Shown here: positions 5,851 to 14,624 of the stretch, piece by piece
Numbering within the stretch: position 1 is the first letter of the stretch
Layout: each line of letters opens with the position of its first letter
NCBI GenBank assembly: GCA_017476005.1
Contig: JAFVEM010000032.1
Location: forward strand, 1 to 64,000
Length of the DNA stretch: 64,000 nucleotides
Reading direction: 5' to 3'
Origin: Selenomonadaceae bacterium
Lineage (GTDB): Bacteria; Bacillota; Negativicutes; Selenomonadales; Selenomonadaceae
Translations under genes and position numbers: made by a program
Notes under the pieces: model-generated
What the model was told of the DNA's origin: nothing
Database searches by the model: none
The model's input: only the letters and a program-made list of their open reading frames with translations

Positions 5851-8800
5851 TTACATATAGTCCAAAGGACGTTTCTTCTTGGCCTGTTTGAGGAAACCGA
5901 GTTTAGCCGCTACCCATTCGGTGATGACGAAGAACACCGGAATGAGGAATATACCGAGGGAAGTGGCAAAGAGCATCCCACCTACCACGGCGACCCCCAT
6001 GCCGTTACGGGCGGCCGCGCCGGCGCCGGTGGCGACAGCTAACGGCAGACAGCCGATGATGAAGGCAAAGGAGGTCATGAGAATCGGTCTGAGACGCAAG
6101 CCCGCCGCCTCGATAGCGGCTTTCACCGGCTCCATGCCGCGGTCAACACGAATCTTCGCAAATTCCACGATGAGGATGGCGTTTTTCGCCGCCAGACTGA
6201 TAATCATGATGATACCGATCTGCATATACACGCTGTCTTGGAGACCGGCGTTTTGATGACCGAAGAAGCCTTCAATCATGGACAAGCCGTACTCCGACAC
6301 CACCGCGCCGAAAATGCCCGTGGGTACCGTCAAAAGCACCGCGTAAGGTACGCTCCAACTCTCATACAGAGCGGCGAGGCACAGGAACACAAAGACCAAG
6401 GCCAAGGCCAAAACCTTTACCGTGGAACTGGAAGCGTTTTTCTCCTCGCGGCTCTGTCCCGACCATTCGATATTGAAACCCGTGGGGGCAACCTCATGGA
6501 CAACTTCTTCGGCGGCCTTCAGCGCTTCGCCGGAGCTGTAACCGCTAGCGGCGTTACCTTGTATCTGCACCGCTCGCGCCGAATTGAACCGGGAAATGAT
6601 GGAGGCGCCCGTGCTAAGTTTGGGCTTCATCAAGGTATCAAGCGGCACCATAGTCCCCTTATCGCCCTTCACAAAGATAAATCGAGCCGCTTCCACCTCA
6701 CTGCGGTAAGGCATATCCGACTGGAGCATAACCTTGTAAGACCGGCCAAACTGGTTGAAATCATTGACTTGAGCGCCGCCGAAGTTCACCTGCATGGCGG
6801 TAAAGACATCAGACAGGGAAATGCCCATCTGTTTAACCTTATCGCGGTCAATCTCGAAGTTATACACCGGGGAATTTATTTTGTAGGTGGTGCGCACACC
6901 TTGGAGTTCCGGCCGTTGATTCATGGCGGCGATAATTTGATTGGTGATGTTGTTCAGCTCTTCGTCGGTGTGACCGGACATATCCTGAAGCTGCATTGTC
7001 CAACCGCCCACCATACCCAAACCGGGGAGAGCCGGGGGATTGAAGGCCAAGACCTGCGCTTCCGGCGCTACCATGGCTCCTATGCCAAAAACTTTGCCGA
7101 TGATGGCGTTGATGGCAGTATCCGGCGTGGTGCGTTCGCTCCAGGGTCGCATGCCCACGAAAACCGTACCGGCGCTAGACTTGGAACCGAAGGACATAAT
7201 ATCGAAACCCGTGACCCCCATGACGTTTTCCACCCCGGGGATTTTTCGAATCTCGTTCATCACCTTGTCAACGCTCTCTTGGGTGCGGTTGGCGGAAGTA
7301 CCCTCCGGCAAACTGATGGAAGCGATGAAATAGCCCTGATCTTCTTCCGGCACGAAGGTAGAAGGCAAATTACTGTAAATGAAGTAGGTCAGGCCGCACA
7401 CGATGACCATAAAGACAATGGCCAGGCGCGACCGGCGAATGAATTTGGCCACGATGCCCATGTAACCTCGTTTAGTCTTTTCAAACCAGTTGTTGAAGGC
7501 AGTAAAGAAACGCCCCAAAATACCTTTGGCCTCATTGGGGTCATGGGGTTTTAAGATCATGGCGCACAGCGCCGGGGTGAGCGTCAAGGCCACAAAAGCG
7601 GAAATGGCCATGGAAATGGCGATGGTCAAGGCGAACTGTTTATAAAGGACGCCCATCATACCGCCGAGGAAAGCCACCGGCACGAACACCGCCGCCAGCA
7701 CAAAGGCGATAGCCACCACCGGGCCTTGCACTTCGTCCATGGCGCGTTCCGTAGCGTCAATGGGGGTCAGCCCCGATTCCATGTGGTGCTCCACATTCTC
7801 GATAACCACGATAGCATCATCGACCACAAGGCCGATAGCCAACACCATGGCAAAGAGGGTGAGGGTGTTAATGGAGAAATCAAGCACCACGAAAGCGGCA
7901 AAAGTGCCAATAAGGGACACCGGCACGGCCAAGAGCGGAATCAAAGTGGCTCGCCAGTTTTGCAGGAAGATGAAGATAACGAACACCACGAGGAGGAGCG
8001 CTTCCACAAAGGTATGCACCACTTCCGTGATAGATTCGTCAATGTAGTCCGTGCTATCAACGATGGTTTTAACCTGTAAATCCGGGGGAAAATCGGCGGC
8101 AGCTTCGTCCAATATCTGCCGCACTTCGGCCACGGTCTGCATGGCGTTGGCATCACTGGTGAGTTGCACACCGAAGCCAACCGCCTGTTGTCCGTTGGCT
8201 TTGGAGATGATGTTGTTGGTTTTTTGCCCAGTTTCGATACGCGCCACATCTTTTAAGCGAACAAATTCGCCGTTGCCGTTGGAATCAAGGACGATATTGC
8301 CGAACTGCTCCGGGGTAACAAGTCGCCCGTCCACTTTGCCCGTGGCCTGACGCTCCTGGGCGTTAGGAACCGGCATCGCGCCTACAGTACCGGCGGGGGC
8401 TTGGACGTTTTGTTCTTTGATGGCGCCAGTAACATCGCCCACCGTCAGCCCCAATTCCGCCAATCTATCGGGATTCAGCCAAATACGCATGGCATAGTCG
8501 GCGCCGAAAACCTGCACATCACCCACCCCGGACACGCGTTTGATTCTGTCCAAAAGGTAGATGGTGGCATAATTCTTCATAAAAGTACGGTCATACAACC
8601 CTTTGGGGGAGTACATGGAAATCATGAGCGCCATATCGTTGGACGCTTTACGCGTGGTAACGCCGATATTCTGCACGTCGGTGGGGAGACTGGAGTTAGC
8701 CACTGCCACGTTGTTTTGCACCTTTACCGAGTCCATGTCGGAGTCGGTACCCACCTGAAATGTAACGGAGAGGCTGTACCGCCCGGTGTCGTCAGAGTTG

Positions 8801-9039
8801 GAACTCATATAGTCCATACCTTGCGTGCCGTTGACCTGTTCTTCGATGATTTGCGCCACCGTTTCATTCACCACGTTGGCGCTGGCGCCGGTGTAAGTGG
8901 TGCCGACGGAGATAGTGGGAGGCGAAATCTGCGGATATTGAGCTATCGGCAGTTGCAAGGCGGCCAATATACCGACGATAACGATAATTATGGCTATAAC
9001 GATGGCGAATATGGGTCTGTGGATAAAGAATTTGGCCAA
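5851..9039 (-). CDS. RND multidrug efflux permease, AcrB/MexB (HAE1) family
   Basis: 1062 residues, full length for the family. It begins MAKFFIHRPIFAIVIAIIIV, the usual first transmembrane helix, followed by LPIAQYPQISPP. The TM4 proton-relay pair is present in AIGLVVDDAIVVIENVE (near residue 405), and the TM10 lysine in SLAAKNAILIVEF (near 935). It would export hydrophobic drugs, bile salts or similar compounds by proton antiport across the inner membrane, working with the adaptor encoded 14 bp upstream and an outer-membrane TolC-type channel that is not in this window. Its presence requires an outer membrane. Confident. Confidence 0.96.
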   Translation of the reverse strand: MAKFFIHRPIFAIVIAIIIVIVGILAALQLPIAQYPQISPPTISVGTTYTGASANVVNETVAQIIEEQVNGTQGMDYMSSNSDDTGRYSLSVTFQVGTDSDMDSVKVQNNVAVANSSLPTDVQNIGVTTRKASNDMALMISMYSPKGLYDRTFMKNYATIYLLDRIKRVSGVGDVQVFGADYAMRIWLNPDRLAELGLTVGDVTGAIKEQNVQAPAGTVGAMPVPNAQERQATGKVDGRLVTPEQFGNIVLDSNGNGEFVRLKDVARIETGQKTNNIISKANGQQAVGFGVQLTSDANAMQTVAEVRQILDEAAADFPPDLQVKTIVDSTDYIDESITEVVHTFVEALLLVVFVIFIFLQNWRATLIPLLAVPVSLIGTFAAFVVLDFSINTLTLFAMVLAIGLVVDDAIVVIENVEHHMESGLTPIDATERAMDEVQGPVVAIAFVLAAVFVPVAFLGGMMGVLYKQFALTIAISMAISAFVALTLTPALCAMILKPHDPNEAKGILGRFFTAFNNWFEKTKRGYMGIVAKFIRRSRLAIVFMVIVCGLTYFIYSNLPSTFVPEEDQGYFIASISLPEGTSANRTQESVDKVMNEIRKIPGVENVMGVTGFDIMSFGSKSSAGTVFVGMRPWSERTTPDTAINAIIGKVFGIGAMVAPEAQVLAFNPPALPGLGMVGGWTMQLQDMSGHTDEELNNITNQIIAAMNQRPELQGVRTTYKINSPVYNFEIDRDKVKQMGISLSDVFTAMQVNFGGAQVNDFNQFGRSYKVMLQSDMPYRSEVEAARFIFVKGDKGTMVPLDTLMKPKLSTGASIISRFNSARAVQIQGNAASGYSSGEALKAAEEVVHEVAPTGFNIEWSGQSREEKNASSSTVKVLALALVFVFLCLAALYESWSVPYAVLLTVPTGIFGAVVSEYGLSMIEGFFGHQNAGLQDSVYMQIGIIMIISLAAKNAILIVEFAKIRVDRGMEPVKAAIEAAGLRLRPILMTSFAFIIGCLPLAVATGAGAAARNGMGVAVVGGMLFATSLGIFLIPVFFVITEWVAAKLGFLKQAKKKRPLDYM

Positions 9040-9053
9040 GTTACCCCACCTCC

Positions 9054-10259
9054 CTATTTATTATCTTTATCGGGGTTGTACTGGCGCATATCGGGATTTA
9101 AGGAGAAGCCCATATCCTGAGCCGTGACGGTGGTCACGTTTAAGTCCACGCCCTCTTGCAAGTTGGTCAGACCTTCCACCACCACCATATCATCGGCGGT
9201 GAGTCCCTCGCGAATGATGTAGTAGCTACCCACTTTGTCGCCTAAGGTCACGGTTTTGGCCTCCGACTTGTTGCCGTCGCCCACCACCATGACGAAGGAT
9301 TTGCCTAAAAGTTGCTGCACGGCACGTTCCGGCACCAAAATAGCGTTGGGGACAACCTCGCCGGTGAGTCGCACTCTGGCAAACATACCGGGTAGCAACG
9401 CCCCCGTGGGATTTTCAAAGAGGGCTTTCAAGGTGAGAGAGCCGGTGTTATCAGCGAGTGACCTATCCATTTCCACCAAGCGACCCGGCAAAGGATATTC
9501 CGTGCCGTCGGATAGTGTCAAGATAACCGTAATCCCCGGGTTCACGCTTTGTCCCGGCGTGTTTTTGATACCCATGAAGCGCAGGTATTCCGACTCGGAG
9601 ATGCTGAACTGGGCGTAGATGGGATCGGAGCTACCCACGGTGACGAGGGTAGTGGAGCCGGCCACGGCGTAAGTGCCTACCGCCACATCATCCACGGAAA
9701 GCTGCCCGGTGAGGGGGGAATAGACCACGGTGTCATCCAAATCTTCCTGCGCCTTGCGGAGGAGCGCCGCATTGGCCGCCGCCGCCGCCGCATAAGCATC
9801 TACTTGCGCCTGTTGCGTGGTGACGGTTTGTTCGGAAATGGCATCGGAGGCGAGCAGTTCTTGATCGCGATAGAGATCCGTGCGAGCGTTGTTCAAAGTG
9901 GCTTCCGCCTGAGAAAGATTGGCACGAGCTTGGAGAACGGCGGATTCGTACTGGCGTGAATCAATTTTGTACAAAGGTTGCCCCACGGTAACGAAATCGC
10001 CGCCGTGGAAATACTTTTCCACCACCTTGCCGCTGACCTTGGACTGCACCCTTACCTCGTCTTTGCCCACGATGGAACCGGCAAATTCCGAAGTGAGGGG
10101 TGTATCCTGCCGCAAGACTTTCATGGCCTTCACTTGGGAAGCGCGCGTCTGCGCCGTCTGCTGTCCCTTGTCGCCGCACCCCGTCAGCCAAAGCGTAGAT
10201 GAAGCCACAGTGAGGGCAACAAACAGCGCGGTGACACGCCTGTTGCTCACGAAAAACAA
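9054..10259 (-). CDS. RND periplasmic adaptor lipoprotein, AcrA/MexA family
   Basis: 401 residues from a TTG start at 10259, chosen because AAAGGAGGT lies 6 bp upstream; the frame stays open to 10727 but lacks features there. The N-terminus is a lipoprotein signal, VALTVASSTLWLTGC, with lipobox LTGC. Then follow a biotinyl-lipoyl half (SKVSGKVVEKYFHGGDFVTV), an alpha-helical hairpin rich in Ala and Gln (ANLSQAEATLNNARTDLYRD), the second lipoyl half and the barrel domain. It bridges the permease and the outer-membrane channel. It is first in the operon, 14 bp before the permease. Confidence 0.95.
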   Translation of the reverse strand: MFFVSNRRVTALFVALTVASSTLWLTGCGDKGQQTAQTRASQVKAMKVLRQDTPLTSEFAGSIVGKDEVRVQSKVSGKVVEKYFHGGDFVTVGQPLYKIDSRQYESAVLQARANLSQAEATLNNARTDLYRDQELLASDAISEQTVTTQQAQVDAYAAAAAANAALLRKAQEDLDDTVVYSPLTGQLSVDDVAVGTYAVAGSTTLVTVGSSDPIYAQFSISESEYLRFMGIKNTPGQSVNPGITVILTLSDGTEYPLPGRLVEMDRSLADNTGSLTLKALFENPTGALLPGMFARVRLTGEVVPNAILVPERAVQQLLGKSFVMVVGDGNKSEAKTVTLGDKVGSYYIIREGLTADDMVVVEGLTNLQEGVDLNVTTVTAQDMGFSLNPDMRQYNPDKDNK

Positions 10260-10311
10260 AGAAATACCTCCTTTATAAATAAAATAAACAAAATTGACAA
10301 AAACACGGCTC

Positions 10312-10340
10312 ATTATACCACAAGCCATGGGAAAGGCCAA
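10312..10340 (-). promoter_or_regulatory. Sigma-A promoter of the efflux operon
   Basis: On the minus strand TTGGCC (10340-10335), 17 bp spacer, TATAAT (10317-10312), about 50 bp upstream of the TTG start. No obvious repressor palindrome overlaps it and no regulator gene is adjacent. Confidence 0.65.
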
Positions 10341-10457
10341 AATTTTTTTGACGTTTTCCAGGTTCGTTTCAGAAAAAAATATCATCGTCTTTCCCCTCGT
10401 CGGGAAATTTTTTATGAAAATAAGCTGAAAACGACAAAAAAATTTGAGTTGCTCCCT

Positions 10458-10484
10458 TAAGTTTTCCTTGCCATTCGTCGATAT
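10458..10484 (+). promoter_or_regulatory. Sigma-28 (FliA/SigD) flagellin promoter
   Basis: TAAG, 15 bp spacer, GTCGATAT. This agrees closely with the sigma-D consensus TAAA-N15-GCCGATAT. It lies about 130 bp before the flagellin ATG and leaves a long GC-rich leader (about 10490-10600) that could fold. Confidence 0.75.
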
Positions 10485-10611
10485 AAGTGATAGAGCTATA
10501 GCAGATAATTTTCGGTCGCCGAGGAGGCTTGCGCCTAGGGAATGGCGAGCGGTGGCGGCCTGAGTGGACTCACGGAGGGAAGGACGCCATATATTTGGGA
10601 GGAGATACACC

Positions 10612-12000
10612 ATGTCCATGACCATCAAGACGAATTTGCCGGCGCTTAAGGCGCTGAACATATTAGAATACAATTCCGGCGCGGTGACAAAGGAAAACGA
10701 GAAACTCTCCAGCGGCCTGAAACTCAACGGCGCCGGGGACGATGCCTCCGGCTACGCCATCTCTGAAAAGATGGAGGTAAACGTCCGTAGCCTCGACCAA
10801 GACCGCCAGAACACCCAAAACGGCCAAAACATGCTCCGAGTAGCCGAAGGCGCCATCCAGCAAAGCATTAACATCCTCACCGCCATGAAAGAAAAAGCTA
10901 TCTCGGCGGCTAACGATGATAAAACGGACGAAGATAGGGCGGCCATTCAGCAGGAATTTGAGCAGTATATTGACCAGATTGATTTTCAGTCCATTTCTAC
11001 CTACAACGGGAAATGTTTGGTGGATGGGTCGTGCCTTGGCGCTACCGATGCGGTGGCGACCCATTTGACGAATACGAGTTTTTCGACGGATACTACGGCT
11101 AGTACCAAACTTACCGATTTGGTGGGGCGTTCTCAACAACCTTTGGGAATATTGGAAACTGACAAATTGATTGTCTCTTGGGTTATAAATGGTGAGACCA
11201 AAGAGATGACTGTGAGGCCTGTGTCCCTTGCTGGATTTGACCCAAGTGGAAATCCAACCTACACGGCTATTACTTTGGGTGACCTTTTTGATAATACTAG
11301 TTCGCTATATTCATACCCTAACGTCTCAGGCGATATTCTCTACAATGATGTTCTGTTGACGAGTGTGACCGCACATATAGGGACAGATGGACACAATGGA
11401 GAGGTAACAACCACTGACGGTATGCCAGCTGTTTCGCTAGTAGCGGCAAATGTCGGTGTAGCCGCACAAATTGCCGGCATCACCTTCAATTTCTTCGATA
11501 GTGATGGCAATTCACGCACGGCGGCCAATACTGTATTTGACGCTTTCACCGAAACCATTCGTGCGGAAGATTATTCGGAGGACAACTCCTTGGTTTTCCA
11601 AATCGGCACCAAAGCCGGGCAATCCATGAATGTCTCCCTTGAGGATGCCGGAGCTGTGGCCTTGGGATTGGTGTCAGCTACCGGCGAAGAGAAGTTCCTT
11701 AGTGTAGGTACGCAGTTTGAGGCCAATGCAGCCATCAACGTGCTGGACAGTGCACTCCTTAAACTCACCAACGAACAAACAGACATCGGCTCGGCTCTCA
11801 GTCGCCTTGACCATACCGACGCTAATCTGACGGTGGCCAGCGAGAATACCACGGCTTCCATGTCAACCATTCGCGATGCGGATATGGCGCGCGAGATGAT
11901 GAACTATGCGCGGTTTAACGTCCTCCAACAGGCCTCCCAGTCCATGCTGGCGCAGGCCAACCAGAACAGCAGTACGGTTTTGAGCCTGTTGCAGGGGTGA
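10612..12000 (+). CDS. fliC: Flagellin
   Basis: 462 residues from ATG 10612, behind GGGAGGAG. The N-terminal D0/D1 region shows the flagellin core (KLSSGLKLNGAGDDASGYAI, then RQNTQNGQNMLRVAEGAIQQ) up to about residue 140, and the C-terminal D1/D0 ends DADMAREMMNYARFNVLQQA...LSLLQG. The central about 220 residues are variable. Secreted by the flagellar type III apparatus and polymerised into the filament. It is a single-gene unit away from other flagellar genes, driven by a sigma-28 type promoter. Odd: two cysteines (GKCLVDGSCLG, about residues 136-143), since flagellins usually have none. Confidence 0.95.
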   Translation: MSMTIKTNLPALKALNILEYNSGAVTKENEKLSSGLKLNGAGDDASGYAISEKMEVNVRSLDQDRQNTQNGQNMLRVAEGAIQQSINILTAMKEKAISAANDDKTDEDRAAIQQEFEQYIDQIDFQSISTYNGKCLVDGSCLGATDAVATHLTNTSFSTDTTASTKLTDLVGRSQQPLGILETDKLIVSWVINGETKEMTVRPVSLAGFDPSGNPTYTAITLGDLFDNTSSLYSYPNVSGDILYNDVLLTSVTAHIGTDGHNGEVTTTDGMPAVSLVAANVGVAAQIAGITFNFFDSDGNSRTAANTVFDAFTETIRAEDYSEDNSLVFQIGTKAGQSMNVSLEDAGAVALGLVSATGEEKFLSVGTQFEANAAINVLDSALLKLTNEQTDIGSALSRLDHTDANLTVASENTTASMSTIRDADMAREMMNYARFNVLQQASQSMLAQANQNSSTVLSLLQG

Positions 12001-12037
12001 TTTATGACGGTTTTTTCTCGTTTTCTCTTGAAATTTC

Positions 12038-12067
12038 TTGTCGAAGGGCGGCATGGCGTGGTATAAT
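12038..12067 (+). promoter_or_regulatory. Sigma-A promoter between flagellin and TA genes
   Basis: TTGTCG (12038-12043), 18 bp spacer, TATAAT (12062-12067). It would start RNA near 12074, about 95 bp before the antitoxin gene, with a terminator-like hairpin in between. Confidence 0.6.
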
Positions 12068-12073
12068 CCGAGA

Positions 12074-12156
12074 GTGGACAGGTGTCGCTGCTTGGTTTGC
12101 GGAAAAAGTAACAGATAATAACGGCAGTGGGCATTAGCTCGCTGCCGTTTGTTTTT
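12074..12156 (+). ncRNA. Candidate small RNA or attenuated leader
   Basis: A good promoter (12038-12067) is followed within about 85 bases by a strong hairpin, AACGGCAG (12120-12127) with CTGCCGTT (12142-12149), and a T tract (12148-12156). The hairpin can be read as the flagellin terminator, as the end of an independent short RNA, or as an attenuator of the toxin-antitoxin operon. I recognise no known RNA family. Confidence 0.35.
12120..12156 (+). terminator. Rho-independent terminator hairpin
   Basis: Stem AACGGCAG / CTGCCGTT, 14-base loop, followed by TTGTTTTT. It ends before the GGAGGG ribosome site of the antitoxin gene. Confidence 0.75.
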
Positions 12157-12167
12157 AGGGAGGGCTA

Positions 12168-12377
12168 ATGGATATGTCTATTACCATAGATTTTAACGCT
12201 GCCGATGTGCAAATGTTGCAAGCACAAGCTACGGCTCAGAATATCAGCGTGGAGGAATTTTCTCATAAAACTATCATGAAGGCTCTCCGCAACGCAGAAT
12301 ATTTAGCAAAGATAGATCGCGGAATTGGGCAAATGAAAGCCGGAACTTGTAAATCCCATGAACTGATAGAGGCATAA
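12168..12377 (+). CDS. Antitoxin of a YoeB-type module
   Basis: 69 residues. The N-terminus SITIDFNAADVQMLQAQATA followed by ISVEEF resembles a RelB/DinJ-type ribbon-helix-helix domain rather than the YefM/Phd fold usually paired with YoeB. GGAGGG precedes the ATG; the ATG at 12174 is an alternative. Its stop overlaps the toxin start by one base. Expected to bind the toxin and the operon promoter. Confidence 0.75.
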   Translation: MDMSITIDFNAADVQMLQAQATAQNISVEEFSHKTIMKALRNAEYLAKIDRGIGQMKAGTCKSHELIEA

Positions 12378-12640
12378 TGATGGAAAAGAAATGGTCTGAC
12401 GAAGCGTGGGATGAATATTTATATTGGCAAATGCAGGATAAAAAGACGCTAAGGAGAATTAACAGTCTTATTAAGGATATAGAACGTAACGGTGTTGATA
12501 TAGGAATAGGAAAGCCAGAGAAATTGAAATACCGCGACGGATGGAGCAGAAGAATAGACGATACTAATCGATTGGTATATGATATTCAGCCAGATGGATA
12601 TATATACATAATATCGTGTCAAGGACACTACGAAGATTAA
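12377..12640 (+). CDS. yoeB: YoeB/Txe family toxin, ribosome-dependent mRNA interferase
   Basis: 87 residues, normal length. Family marks: WSDEAWDEYLYWQMQDKKTL at the start, INSLIKDI, GKPEKLKY....WSRRIDDTNRLVY and the terminal CQGHYED. The conserved catalytic Glu (in GKPEKLK), Arg (RRID) and C-terminal His-Tyr are present. It cleaves mRNA at the ribosomal A site when not held by the antitoxin. Co-transcribed with the 12168 gene; the second codon is also ATG. Confidence 0.92.
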   Translation: MMEKKWSDEAWDEYLYWQMQDKKTLRRINSLIKDIERNGVDIGIGKPEKLKYRDGWSRRIDDTNRLVYDIQPDGYIYIISCQGHYED

Positions 12641-12655
12641 GTCTGGGAGAAAGCC

Positions 12656-13717
12656 ATGAAAACCTTTGACTATGGGCTGTTGGAGCAGGTGACTTGGGAC
12701 AATGAGATTCTTTCTTATGTGGCGCAAATACATGAATACAAAGGCCGACAAGAATTATTCTCACGCGAAAAACCGACGGTACTGCAAAAACTGATGACAC
12801 TGGCAAAAATACAAAGCACCGACGCCTCTAATCGCCTTGAGGGGATCATTACCACCGATGCCAGACTGAAAGAACTGATGGCCGATAAAACTAAGCCGCG
12901 CAATCGCGACGAGTGGGAAATACTCGGTTATCGCAATGCGCTGAATACCATCCACGAAAGTTACGAATACATCCCTGTGACCTCCGGATACATACTGCAA
13001 TTGCACCGTGACTTGCTCCAATATACTGCTTATTCTTACGGCGGCAAATTCAAGACTACGCCCAACGAGATTATCGGCTTAGCGCCTGATGGCTCGGTTA
13101 CGTCGCGCTTTAGGCCGCTGGCACCATACGAAACGCCGGAGGCCGTAGCAACTATTTGTGGGAGCTTGCAAGCTGCGCTGGCGCGAGAGAAAGTGCCGTC
13201 CTTAATCCTTATTCCTTGTTTTATCCTAGATTTTCTGTGCATACATCCTTTTAACGACGGCAACGGTAGAATGAGCCGCCTACTAACTTTACTACTGCTA
13301 TATCGCTCCGGCTATACAGTAGGCAAATACATCAGCCTCGAAAAGGCTATTGCCGACACCAAGGAATCATACTATACCGCCTTACAAGCCTCCGACCAAG
13401 GGTGGCATGAGGGTACTAATACGCCGCTACCCTTTATCCGATATATGCTGGCCATAATTCTAAGTTGCTATCGAAACTTAGCCAAACGCCTAGCCACTAT
13501 TGATTCATCGGCAGGTGCCACAGCGGCCTATGAAACGGTGAAACGGTATGCCCTAAATACTCTAGGTAAATTTTCTAAGCAAGATTTATTGCAAGAGTGT
13601 CCCAGTCTCAGCAACACATCGGCTACCAAGGCGCTAAAGAAGCTAGCAGACGATGGCGTAGTTCTTAAAATCGGTAACGGCAAAAATACGCAGTATGTAC
13701 GACAAAGCAGTGATTGA
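12656..13717 (+). CDS. Fic family protein with C-terminal winged helix (class II)
   Basis: 353 residues. The Fic active site HPFNDGNGRMSR is at about residue 196, with all catalytic residues. Upstream, about residue 58, SNRLEG matches the inhibitory (S/T)xxxE(G/N) helix, placed N-terminally as in class II Fic proteins, so the enzyme should be auto-inhibited. The last about 80 residues look like a winged helix (SKQDLLQECPSLSNTSATKA). Likely transfers AMP to a hydroxyl side chain of an unknown target. GGGAG lies upstream of the ATG, 16 bp after the toxin gene. Confidence 0.92.
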   Translation: MKTFDYGLLEQVTWDNEILSYVAQIHEYKGRQELFSREKPTVLQKLMTLAKIQSTDASNRLEGIITTDARLKELMADKTKPRNRDEWEILGYRNALNTIHESYEYIPVTSGYILQLHRDLLQYTAYSYGGKFKTTPNEIIGLAPDGSVTSRFRPLAPYETPEAVATICGSLQAALAREKVPSLILIPCFILDFLCIHPFNDGNGRMSRLLTLLLLYRSGYTVGKYISLEKAIADTKESYYTALQASDQGWHEGTNTPLPFIRYMLAIILSCYRNLAKRLATIDSSAGATAAYETVKRYALNTLGKFSKQDLLQECPSLSNTSATKALKKLADDGVVLKIGNGKNTQYVRQSSD

Positions 13718-13809
13718 TTGGCTTAACGGAAGACGTTATCATGGCCAATAATTGAAGCCGTAGTTGGTGTAAAAAAAGATTGTTGCTAGGGGAAAATAGG
13801 GAGAGTACT

Positions 13810-14595
13810 ATGACCACCGTGTATGATAGATTGAACATGATAATGCAGAAGTTTACTAAGCTAGGCATCACGGCACAGCTCGATTTTCCAAAGCTATATC
13901 TGTATTCGCTGATTACTCATTCCACAGCTATCGAAGGCTCTACCCTATCGGAAACCGAAAACACAATCATGTTCGACGAAGGCATCGTACCCGGCGGACA
14001 CAATTTGACCGAGCAACTGATGAATCTCGATTTGAAACGAGCCTATGATCATGTATTTTCTATATTAAATAGTCGCCGGGAAATCACCGTCGATTTTCTA
14101 AAACATCTATCAGCATTGGTGATGAAAAATACCGGCAGTATTTACAACACAGCGTTGGGAACCTTCGATTCTTCGGCCGGCGATTTAAGACTCGTGAATG
14201 TTAGCGCCGGACGCGGTGGCCGAAGCTATCTCAGCTATCAAAAAGTGCCGCCAAGACTACAGGATTTTTGTCTCTGGCTAAACGCCGAACGACGGAAACA
14301 AATGACGGATGCGGCAGCTATCTATGCAATGTCTTTTGAAGCTCATTATCGACTGGTAACTATACACCCTTGGGCAGATGGTAACGGCCGCACCTGTCGT
14401 CTTTTGATGAATATGTTGCAGTTAGAACAGGGACTCTTACCCAGCATTTTAAAACGAGAAAATAAGGCCAAGTATATTGAGGCTTTGGCCGTAAGTCAAG
14501 ACAGCGATAACAGTAAGGTATTTGTGGAGTTTATGCTTGAATCCATGGTGGATTCGCTAAAAGTTATGATAAGGGAATATGTGGACGGTAACTAG
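13810..14595 (+). CDS. Fic family protein (second)
   Basis: 261 residues from ATG 13810 with AGGGAGAG upstream; the in-frame TTG at 13780 lacks a ribosome site. Catalytic motif HPWADGNGRTCR at about residue 186 is complete, and STAIEGST near residue 36 gives an N-terminal inhibitory motif. It is shorter than the first Fic protein and has no clear DNA-binding domain. Low similarity outside the core argues against a recent tandem duplication. Confidence 0.92.
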   Translation: MTTVYDRLNMIMQKFTKLGITAQLDFPKLYLYSLITHSTAIEGSTLSETENTIMFDEGIVPGGHNLTEQLMNLDLKRAYDHVFSILNSRREITVDFLKHLSALVMKNTGSIYNTALGTFDSSAGDLRLVNVSAGRGGRSYLSYQKVPPRLQDFCLWLNAERRKQMTDAAAIYAMSFEAHYRLVTIHPWADGNGRTCRLLMNMLQLEQGLLPSILKRENKAKYIEALAVSQDSDNSKVFVEFMLESMVDSLKVMIREYVDGN

Positions 14596-14624
14596 TGGCT
14601 TGAACTAATCGGAGGATGATATTT

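Noticed and set aside
6238-7554. 438-codon plus-strand open frame opposite the RND permease
   Set aside because: It lies antisense to a clearly functional gene, lacks a family pattern and is rich in His/Gly/Arg as expected from a shadow frame of GC-rich coding DNA. The same holds for 31755-32882 opposite the acyl-CoA ligase.
10260-10727. Open upstream extension of the adaptor gene (156 more codons)
   Set aside because: It would cross the efflux promoter, the sigma-28 promoter and the flagellin start. The AAAGGAGGT site and lipoprotein signal place the start at 10259.
12062-12156. SRP RNA, 6S RNA or a known riboswitch between flagellin and the TA module
   Set aside because: None of the conserved cores of these RNAs are present; it is kept only as an unassigned candidate RNA.
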